A DNA stretch of 49,630 bases from Terriglobia bacterium. Lineage in GTDB: Bacteria; Acidobacteriota; Terriglobia; Terriglobales; Acidobacteriaceae. Shown here piece by piece: positions 43,482 through 49,630 of the stretch. Below the pieces are notes generated by a model. It was given only the letters and a program-made list of their open reading frames with translations, did no database searches and was not told the origin of the DNA. Both the position numbers and the translations under genes were made by a program. Each line of letters starts with the position of its first letter. Position 1 is the first letter of the stretch. The stretch spans positions 1 to 49,630 of the forward strand of contig JAIQFH010000078.1 of assembly GCA_020073385.1 (NCBI GenBank). Direction: 5' to 3'.

Positions 43482-43760
43482 CTACCACTCGTTCGCCGAG
43501 TTTTCCGCCTTCGTATCGTTCGTCCGATTTCGCTTCTTGTAGGCGAGCACCGTAATGGCGACGGACATGAACATCGGAGGAACGATCAGGACCAGAATCC
43601 CGGTGCGCAAGCCCTGAATGAAACGGTGTCCAGCGCCGGCAGCCTGGGTGTAGCAAAGAGCACAGCTTTGCGCATGGGCGGCAGCGTTCGATGCCAGTAC
43701 CAGCGTGCCCACTAGTGCTGCTTTGGCGCTGAGGACGAGTTTGACTCCCGGATACTTCAT
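43482..43760 (-). CDS. Small oxidase-linked membrane protein with a CALC motif
   Basis: A 92-residue protein with a signal or first helix (ALVGTLVLASNAAAHA), then SCALCYTQAAGAGHRFIQGL and a second helix (ILVLIVPPMFMSVAITVLA) and a charged tail. The two Cys spaced as CxxC face the periplasmic side and could bind copper or form a disulfide; a role in oxidase assembly is inference. AAGGAG lies six bases before the ATG, and the gene is ten bases after subunit IV. I recall similar small genes beside acidobacterial oxidases. Confidence 0.7.
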   Translation of the reverse strand: MKYPGVKLVLSAKAALVGTLVLASNAAAHAQSCALCYTQAAGAGHRFIQGLRTGILVLIVPPMFMSVAITVLAYKKRNRTNDTKAENSANEW

Positions 43761-43769
43761 AACGGCTCC

Positions 43770-44069
43770 TTACTTCGCGAACGGCTTCATCACGGCCAAG
43801 CGGAAACTATCGGCCCAAATCATATTCATCATGACGAGCACAAACAGTGTGCCAGGGATCAGTGCCAGCCGCAGCGTTGGTTTCTCGTCGCGGAGATGCA
43901 TGAAGAACATTACCGCAAGATAAGCCTGGATCGCCGCCAGTAGCAGCATGCGCCATAGGGATGGTCCCATGGCCATCGCGGCGATGACCTGCACGATAGC
44001 AATCAACAGAATTGCGCCATAAACAAGGTAGGTGGATGTCATGCTGCCCGATGTCGACGCCTTACTCAT
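43770..44069 (-). CDS. Cytochrome c oxidase subunit IV family protein
   Basis: A 99-residue protein with three helices (YLVYGAILLIAIVQVIAAMA, AAIQAYLAVMFFMHL, LALIPGTLFVLVMMNMIW). FMHLRDEKPTLR is a typical motif of prokaryotic oxidase subunit IV (CtaF/CoxD). It helps assembly or stability of the haem-copper oxidase. AAAGGAGA precedes the ATG; it follows subunit III by 27 bases. Confidence 0.85.
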   Translation of the reverse strand: MSKASTSGSMTSTYLVYGAILLIAIVQVIAAMAMGPSLWRMLLLAAIQAYLAVMFFMHLRDEKPTLRLALIPGTLFVLVMMNMIWADSFRLAVMKPFAK

Positions 44070-44095
44070 GACCGATCTCCTTTAGCTTGCGTTAC

Positions 44096-44746
44096 TTAAC
44101 GTTTCATATTCAACAAGTAGATCAAGGGCACAACGAACATCCAAACCAGATCGACGAAGTGCCAATACAGCGCCCAGATCTCGATGTGCCGGGCCGCGTA
44201 GCGTCCAGATCGATAGCTCAACCCGACCACGATCAAAGCAACCACGCCGCCGACCACGTGAGCCATGTGCAGTCCGGTGATAGAGAAGAACGCCGCGCCG
44301 AACATAGGCGATCCCCACGGGTTCTGGAACAAGCGCGCACCCTGGCCGATCAGGCTCAGCCATTCCCGGATGTGGAGCAGCGTGAACAGAATGCCTCCGG
44401 CGGCGGTGACCATGGTCCAGCGAAACGCTCCGGCACGATCCTCGGATTGTGCCGCCTTCACCGCGAACAGTACTGTCAGGCTGGTGCTTACCAGGATGAA
44501 GGTCATCAGCAGGGAGTTCCAGATGCTCGCAGACTCAAAAACCTGAGGCCAGTCGGCGGCAGAGTTCCGGATGAAACCATAAGCGAACAGCATTGCGCCG
44601 AAGGTGCAGGCGTCGGAAATAATGAATAGCCACATCACCAGTTTGCTGGATGGAATGGCAAACGGACTCTCTTCCATCACGCCTGCGCCATGCGCCTCAG
44701 CACCGTGGGGTGATAGGCTCTCGATCGCGAGATCGGCCTGACTCAT
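44096..44746 (-). CDS. Cytochrome c oxidase subunit III, second copy
   Basis: A 216-residue, five-helix subunit III of a haem-copper oxidase. LVMWLFIISDACTFGAMLFA opens the membrane part, GLHMAHVVGGVVALI and EIWALYWHFVDLVWMFVVPL are the family signatures (H and E in the second and last helix pairs). ATG at 44746 has GGAGG five bases upstream. It is related to but clearly different from the gene before it (44767-45453). Confidence 0.9.
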   Translation of the reverse strand: MSQADLAIESLSPHGAEAHGAGVMEESPFAIPSSKLVMWLFIISDACTFGAMLFAYGFIRNSAADWPQVFESASIWNSLLMTFILVSTSLTVLFAVKAAQSEDRAGAFRWTMVTAAGGILFTLLHIREWLSLIGQGARLFQNPWGSPMFGAAFFSITGLHMAHVVGGVVALIVVGLSYRSGRYAARHIEIWALYWHFVDLVWMFVVPLIYLLNMKR

Positions 44747-44766
44747 GTTGCCTCCGTCGAATTGAC

Positions 44767-45453
44767 CTAAAGCTTCAACCACAGAATGAACAGCAAGTAA
44801 ACCCACAACAGCCCCATAAAATGCCAGTAATAAGAGGTGGTGTCGAGGGTGCTGCGGCGCAAGGGATTGGTTGCGCTGCGAAACTTCAGCATCACTCGGC
44901 TTAGGCCTCCCAGACCGCCCAGCACGTGGACTACGTGCACTCCCGTCAGCACATAAAAAAAAGAGCTGTTGGGATTCGTCGGGAGATACAGGCCTTCAGA
45001 CCTTAGCTTCAGCCATGCGAAGTACTGACCCACGACAAACACCAACCCCAGCAGCATGGTCGCGTTGAGCCACAGCATGGGCACGGAGCGGGTACCCTCC
45101 TGCCCTCGCATGAAAGTCGCCACACGGTGTCGCGCCCGCTCCAGAGCGATGCTGCTCAGGACCAGGGAGAGCGTGTTGAACCATAGGATCGGGGGAAGGC
45201 TGATGTGCGTCCAATCGGCGTAGCCACTTCCTTCGCGTACATAAAGAGCGCTGGTCAGGGCGGCGAAAGACATAGCAATCGCGGCCATTCCGACCCAAAT
45301 GCCTGTGCGTGTTGGTTCGCCGGACGGATCTTTTACCCGGCGTAAATTGCCGCCCTCGGGCGCCAGGTTGCGGAAGCCTCCGCCGGCGCCGTTGTTCTCC
45401 AACTGGCGACCTCGCTCGACTTCGGTTTGTGGCGGGTGCAGAATCGTTGCCAT
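44767..45453 (-). CDS. Cytochrome c oxidase subunit III, first copy
   Basis: A 228-residue subunit III with five helices after a 45-residue polar start. GVHVVHVLGGLGGLSRVMLK and TTSYYWHFMGLLWVYLLFIL are the family signatures. The two subunit III genes in tandem resemble oxidase clusters of other acidobacteria; one may replace the other or both may be part of the enzyme. TGGAG precedes the ATG; it follows subunit I by 21 bases. Confidence 0.88.
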   Translation of the reverse strand: MATILHPPQTEVERGRQLENNGAGGGFRNLAPEGGNLRRVKDPSGEPTRTGIWVGMAAIAMSFAALTSALYVREGSGYADWTHISLPPILWFNTLSLVLSSIALERARHRVATFMRGQEGTRSVPMLWLNATMLLGLVFVVGQYFAWLKLRSEGLYLPTNPNSSFFYVLTGVHVVHVLGGLGGLSRVMLKFRSATNPLRRSTLDTTSYYWHFMGLLWVYLLFILWLKL

Positions 45454-45474
45454 GACTACTCCATTTCTGCTGCG

Positions 45475-47247
45475 CTACGAAGCCGCTCCTGGTCCCGGGG
45501 ACGTCTGCATGATGTAGTCCCCGGTTGAGCTCTTCACGCCGTATTGATAGGGATCATGGTGAACTACAGGATGCTGTCCGCCGAAGTTGTCGAACGGGGG
45601 CGGAGACGACGGCGTCGACCATTCCAGCGACGTGCACTCCCAAGGATTCGGCGAAGCCTGCGGACCCTTGAAGCGGCTGTAAACCAGGTTAGCGATGAAA
45701 ATCAACTGTGCAGCTCCGGTGAACAACGCCGCGTACGTGATGAACTTGTGCACTGGTATGAGGGGCACCAGGAAGTCGTCCTGGAAAGCCGAATAGCGCC
45801 GTACATTCCCTGCCAGCCCGAGATAGTGGAATGGCATGAAGATGGCATAGGTGCCGATGAGAGTAAGGAAAAAGTGCCAGCGTCCTAACGTCTCATTCAT
45901 CATGCGACCAGTCATCTTGGGGAACCAGAAGTAGGTTCCGGCAAAGACTCCCATGATGGCCGCCACGCCCATCACCATATGGAAGTGGCCCACTACAAAA
46001 TAGGTGGCGTGGAGATAAATATCGATGGACGGCTGAGCCAGGAAGAATCCGCTGACCCCGCCACTTACAAACATCGAGATGAATCCCAGGCAAAAGAGCG
46101 AAGCGCTGTTGATGCGCAAGTTCGATCCATAGAGGCTGCCCAGCCAGATCAGCGTCATAATCGTTGCGGGAATCGTGATCATCAGCGTGGGAAACGAGAA
46201 CACCAGCGCCGAGAACGGATTCATTCCGCTCAGGAACATGTGATGTCCCCAGACCATATAGCTGAGGAAGCCGATGGCCATCATGCAGTAGATGAGGACT
46301 CTGTGGCTCAGCATGTTCTTGCGCATGTTGCAGATCAGGATGTGGCTGACGATTCCGATCGCGGGCAGGATTGCAATGTAGACCTCGGGATGTCCGAAGA
46401 ACCAGAACAGGTGCTGCCATAGCAGCGGAGACCCGCCCTGGTGCGGCTGAATATGGTCACCGACGTTCAGACCTGCGGGGATGAAGAAGCTTGTGCCTGT
46501 TACTCGGTCCAGGATCAACAGTAGGCAGGCGGGCATCAGAACGGCAAAGGCAAGGAGGGCGATGCAGGACGTGATGAACCATGCCCAAGTGACGATCGGC
46601 ATGCGGGAGAGAGTCATGCCCTTCGTTCGCAAATCCAGCGTCGTCGCAATGAAGTTTAGAGATCCCAGCAAGGAAGCGATGCAGAAAACAAAGATCGAAA
46701 TTCCCCAGAGACTCTGGCCAATTCCCTGTCCCGGACCTGCATCCTTGCCGACAGCACTGAGTGGGGCATAACCCGTCCAGCCGGAGAGCGGCGGCCCGTC
46801 ACCCACGAAGAAAGCCGAAATCAAAATGCAGAAGGCCACGAACGTCGTCCAGAACGACATCATGTTGAAGCGGGGGAAGGCCATATCTTCGGCGCCGATC
46901 TGGATCGGTAAAAAGTAATTTCCGAAAGCCGCGAACGGCGCATTGGTTAGCACAAAGAACACCATCAGCGTGCCGTGCATGGTCATCAACTGCAGGTAGT
47001 ACTCGGGCGTGACCACGCCACCGGGGGCTCCTACTTTCGCAAGCGCACCCAGGCCGGGGATCGGCGCATTCGGCCAGACCAAATGCACGCGCATGATCCA
47101 CGACAACACCATGCCAGTCACCACCGCGACCAGAGCGAGCGCGTAGTACTGCAGGCCGATGATCTTGTGGTCAAGGCTAAAGACATACTTGCGGATGAAG
47201 CTCGTGGGTGCTCCGTGAACTGCTGCGTGTACCGACATGTCCGACAT
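45475..47247 (-). CDS. ctaD: Cytochrome c oxidase subunit I (A-type haem-copper oxidase)
   Basis: A 590-residue catalytic subunit with 12 helices or more. The low-spin haem His is in MTMHGTLMVFF, CuB His ligands are in FFGHPEVYIAILP (with the Tyr cross-link partner and the Glu of the A1 proton channel) and WGHHMFLSG, and the haem pair is in VVGHFHMV. It reduces oxygen to water and pumps protons. The GHPEV motif places it with A1 oxidases and not with the cbb3 or ba3 groups. GAGG precedes the start; there is no fusion to subunit III. Confidence 0.95.
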   Translation of the reverse strand: MSDMSVHAAVHGAPTSFIRKYVFSLDHKIIGLQYYALALVAVVTGMVLSWIMRVHLVWPNAPIPGLGALAKVGAPGGVVTPEYYLQLMTMHGTLMVFFVLTNAPFAAFGNYFLPIQIGAEDMAFPRFNMMSFWTTFVAFCILISAFFVGDGPPLSGWTGYAPLSAVGKDAGPGQGIGQSLWGISIFVFCIASLLGSLNFIATTLDLRTKGMTLSRMPIVTWAWFITSCIALLAFAVLMPACLLLILDRVTGTSFFIPAGLNVGDHIQPHQGGSPLLWQHLFWFFGHPEVYIAILPAIGIVSHILICNMRKNMLSHRVLIYCMMAIGFLSYMVWGHHMFLSGMNPFSALVFSFPTLMITIPATIMTLIWLGSLYGSNLRINSASLFCLGFISMFVSGGVSGFFLAQPSIDIYLHATYFVVGHFHMVMGVAAIMGVFAGTYFWFPKMTGRMMNETLGRWHFFLTLIGTYAIFMPFHYLGLAGNVRRYSAFQDDFLVPLIPVHKFITYAALFTGAAQLIFIANLVYSRFKGPQASPNPWECTSLEWSTPSSPPPFDNFGGQHPVVHHDPYQYGVKSSTGDYIMQTSPGPGAAS

Positions 47248-47307
47248 GGCCCTACCTCGCGATGGAGTGGCAATCGCGTCCCGGCGTTACGCTGAGGACG
47301 ACGGCAA

Positions 47308-48117
47308 TTAATTGGACTGCGACTTCAACCACTTGTCGAAGTCTTCCTGCGACATCACGTTTAAGTACGACTTCATGTTGTAGTGGCCGAGGCCGCAAAG
47401 CTGCGTGCAGACGATCTCGTACTTGCCGATCTTGGTCGCCGTGAAATGCACGGACAGATCGAGTCCGGGCACGAAGTCCTGCTGGATGCGCAATTCGCGG
47501 ACATAGAACGAATGTCCGACGTCTTTGGCGTGCATCATCAAATTGACTTCTTTGCCGACGGGAACAACCAGTTCGCCGGCTGTGATGTCATCGCGGGCCG
47601 GAATATCATTCTCTGGATCCAGACCGAAGAAGTTTGAATTGCCTTCGTCTATCTTGTCAGGATGGATTTGCCCGAATTTGCCGTCTGGGCCGGGATAGCG
47701 GAAGTAGAAGGCAAACTGTCCGGCCTGAGCCTGTACCGGCAAGGCATCGGAGGCAGCGGGTTTGAAGTAGACCATTCCCCATGCCTTCGAGCCAACCATG
47801 CCTAGCGCCAAGACCTCAGCTCCGACGAACAAAAAAGCGACAATCACCATCGCGGTCGCGCCGCCCGGGAATGTCTTGGTAGCTCCCTTGCGGTTAGCGA
47901 ACTGCCACACGAACAATCCCAGCACAAGTTGCGCGGCAAGGAAGGAAATGCCTGCCTCCTTCATGGTGACTGACAACTGATCGTCGATCGCCTTTCCGTG
48001 GGTCGAGATATCCTCGGGCAGGGTTACGCTCGCGCCCAGGAACGTGTGGTTCATGATGGGAACTGCCGAGGCCAATGCAATGATCACGATCAAAACAGCA
48101 AATATCTTGCCGCCCAT
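47308..48117 (-). CDS. ctaC: Cytochrome c oxidase subunit II (CuA subunit)
   Basis: A 269-residue subunit with three hydrophobic segments (AVLIVIIALASAVPIM; FLAAQLVLGLFVW; MVIVAFLFVGAEVLAL), one more than usual, and a periplasmic cupredoxin domain. The binuclear CuA site is CTQLCGLGHYNM, with the upstream His in DVGHSFYV. There is no C-terminal cytochrome c domain, so it is not a caa3 type. ATG at 48117 with GAGGG upstream is preferred over TTG at 48138. Confidence 0.93.
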   Translation of the reverse strand: MGGKIFAVLIVIIALASAVPIMNHTFLGASVTLPEDISTHGKAIDDQLSVTMKEAGISFLAAQLVLGLFVWQFANRKGATKTFPGGATAMVIVAFLFVGAEVLALGMVGSKAWGMVYFKPAASDALPVQAQAGQFAFYFRYPGPDGKFGQIHPDKIDEGNSNFFGLDPENDIPARDDITAGELVVPVGKEVNLMMHAKDVGHSFYVRELRIQQDFVPGLDLSVHFTATKIGKYEIVCTQLCGLGHYNMKSYLNVMSQEDFDKWLKSQSN

Positions 48118-48210
48118 GTTCCCTCGCTCGCCCGTCAATCGGGGCTGTCGACGCAGAGCCTACCTGTCCCCCGCAATATTCGGAGGTGAACAGCCCGCGA
48201 CATTCGCTCT

Positions 48211-48909
48211 TTAATACGCTTTAGCTTTGAAGCTGAAGTCGACTGACTTGGTTTCGTTGCCGCTGATGGTCACATCCTGGGTTTGAGTTCCGTAGTCCTC
48301 ATGCCAGGCGGTGATCGTGTACTTTCCCGGCGGCAGGTTCGGCAGAGTGAATGCCCCGCCGTCGCCGGTAATGGAGTAGTGATTCGTTTTGAGTACGGCG
48401 AACCATCCGTGCATCCAGGGATGAATCTGGCACTTCACCGAAATGAATTCGGGATTGTCGAACTTCTGCACGATGGGCGGCGCGCCCGGTGGCTGCGACT
48501 TGTTCCACTCCGGATTCGACTTCGGCATGGGATGAATATTGTGAGAAGTTTGGTCGCCGTTCACCACGTGCACCTCTTGCCCGGTGTGCAGCGCGATCAC
48601 GTGCGGAATGTACTGGCAACCCTTCTGCGTGAAGGTGACCGCCTGAGCGGGAGCGCTGCCATCGTCCCCGCCGGCCGAGATATAGACGACCACGTTTTCG
48701 AGGGTGTTGTTAGCGCCAGTTACTACTGTTTCCGTGTTGATCGGAGTCGCGTGCTGCTTCTCGCAGCTCGGCTCCTTAGCCATGCTGATGGGTTTCTGTT
48801 TGACGGGTGTACCGGTGTAAGTGACCTTGCCGCTGATCGTGCCGGCGAACATCAATGCCGGGCACAGCACCACAGCAGCCACGGCAATGAAGGGGTTGCT
48901 CGTACGCAT
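48211..48909 (-). CDS. Secreted cupredoxin with a carboxypeptidase-regulatory-like domain
   Basis: A 232-residue exported protein (signal FIAVAAVVLCPALMFA). Residues about 20-165 resemble plastocyanin-type copper proteins: His in QTSHNIHP and the cluster VKCQIHPWMHGW give the Cys, His, His and Met of a type 1 copper site. Residues about 170-230 are a carboxypeptidase-regulatory-like beta domain (PPGKYTITAWHEDYG). Its place between a cytochrome c gene and subunit II suggests a periplasmic electron carrier to CuA; a copper-delivery role is the alternative. GGAGG lies eight bases before ATG at 48909. Confidence 0.82.
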   Translation of the reverse strand: MRTSNPFIAVAAVVLCPALMFAGTISGKVTYTGTPVKQKPISMAKEPSCEKQHATPINTETVVTGANNTLENVVVYISAGGDDGSAPAQAVTFTQKGCQYIPHVIALHTGQEVHVVNGDQTSHNIHPMPKSNPEWNKSQPPGAPPIVQKFDNPEFISVKCQIHPWMHGWFAVLKTNHYSITGDGGAFTLPNLPPGKYTITAWHEDYGTQTQDVTISGNETKSVDFSFKAKAY

Positions 48910-48946
48910 TTGCTGCCTCCTCGGGCTCAAAAGTCCAACATGGTTT

Positions 48947-49630
48947 CTACTTGCCGCCGCCCGCAGCTCCGTTCGAGGGCTGAGTGGCTGGCGCCTCCGA
49001 CGGCTTCTCCACGTAGGGTGGAATCTTTTCCCCCGCCGATTTCAGCACGTCGTTTTCCTTGCTGTGACGGTGCACCTGCAGCGTACGCAGAAAATGTACC
49101 AGATCCCAGGCATCGTTAGGCTGAATGGTGTCAGCAAACGACGGCATCGGAGTGCCGTCGACACCGGTCATGAAGATCTTGTAGATATCCTGATTCGTGG
49201 AACCGCATTTGAAGCGGGAATCGTCCCTACCAGCAGAGAAATCGTAGGGCCGAATGGGTTGATCCTTGCTGTCGGTCAACGTAGACGCCGAAGGACCGTC
49301 TCCCTTGCCTTGCGGACCGTGGCACTTCCAGCATTCCAGCTTCGTGAACAGGGCCTTGCCATGGGCGATGCTCTCGATGGTCACGGCAGGCTCGGCGGGA
49401 ATCTTGATCGGCTCGCCGGCTTTTTCCTTTTCCCATCGCGGCGAGAACGTCTTGATATAGGCCACGAGGTCAGCACGCTGCTGATCGGAAAAAGTGTTCC
49501 AGACCGGCATAAAAGAATTCGTCACACCGCGCCCGAGGGTATTGAACAGGTCCTCATCCGTGGGCAGCGTGCCGGTAAGAGTAGATCGGCATTTGAAGGT
49601 GGCGATGGTGAAATCGCGGGGCTTCGGGTC
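48947..49630 (-). CDS. Cytochrome c with two domains, N terminus cut by window edge
   Basis: The frame runs open off the right end. The visible 227 residues end one c-type domain (FTIATFKCRSTLTGTLPTD, LVAYIKTFS) and contain a complete second one with the haem motif CWKCH (ECWKCHGPQGKGDGPSAS) and the Met ligand in TPMPSFADT. A haem motif for the first domain would be further right. The tail is Pro/Ala/Gly-rich (PSEAPATQPSNGAAGGG). It likely carries electrons in the periplasm to the oxidase encoded downstream. A GTG at 49525 exists but lies inside the domain, so the true start is outside the window. Confidence 0.88.
   Translation of the reverse strand, partial: DPKPRDFTIATFKCRSTLTGTLPTDEDLFNTLGRGVTNSFMPVWNTFSDQQRADLVAYIKTFSPRWEKEKAGEPIKIPAEPAVTIESIAHGKALFTKLECWKCHGPQGKGDGPSASTLTDSKDQPIRPYDFSAGRDDSRFKCGSTNQDIYKIFMTGVDGTPMPSFADTIQPNDAWDLVHFLRTLQVHRHSKENDVLKSAGEKIPPYVEKPSEAPATQPSNGAAGGGK

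Overview
The window reads as chromosomal DNA of an acidobacterium, most likely of the Terriglobia/Koribacter type. This is inferred from gene content and repeat style, not from a marker gene. Supporting signs are moderately high GC, a secreted tricorn-type protease, a FecR protein with an aromatic-rich domain, GT-C/GT87 membrane glycosyltransferases, a cytochrome oxidase cluster with two subunit III genes, and short dispersed palindromic and 'aaccac...aaggtacac' repeats between genes. No tRNA, rRNA, CRISPR array or intact mobile element was found; the only IS trace is an ISL3-type transposase tail at the left edge.

Left part (1-14,710): ISL3 remnant; secreted trypsin-like serine protease; a two-gene unit of a cNMP/CBS/DUF294 signalling protein and a DEDDh exonuclease; a secreted tricorn-like protease with its own terminator; dinB; two small genes of unknown function; glgA; then rsmA and a MEMO1-family gene on the plus strand. 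Middle-left (14,994-24,880): FecR protein, an unknown secreted protein, ruvC, gamma-glutamyltransferase, an ASST-type lipoprotein, a cstA gene broken by an internal deletion/frameshift with its small YbdD-like partner, and a phosphofructokinase with the residue pair of PPi-dependent enzymes. Two plus-strand membrane glycosyltransferases follow (24,926-27,846).

Middle-right (27,921-40,129, all minus strand) is the most interesting part. Seven genes are packed with overlaps or short gaps: a HAD-fatty acyl reductase fusion, a thioester-reductase-like SDR, a polysaccharide pyruvyl transferase-like protein, an acyl-activating enzyme, an enoyl-CoA hydratase/isomerase, an acyl carrier protein and a second acyl-activating enzyme. 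A lipid kinase, a thioredoxin-like/VKOR disulfide pair and an esterase follow. The set has what is needed to activate a fatty acid, put it on a carrier, and reduce it to aldehyde or alcohol. I infer an unusual lipid pathway (ether lipid, fatty alcohol, wax or modified glycolipid); the product cannot be read from sequence.

Right part (40,350-49,630, minus strand): an ACS-family MFS transporter with a gluconokinase (probably gluconate use), a secreted ComEC-like metallo-beta-lactamase-fold protein, and a terminal respiratory cluster in the order cytochrome c (cut by the window edge), cupredoxin, oxidase subunits II, I, III, III, IV and a small Cys-containing membrane protein. The cytochrome and cupredoxin are probable electron donors to the oxidase.
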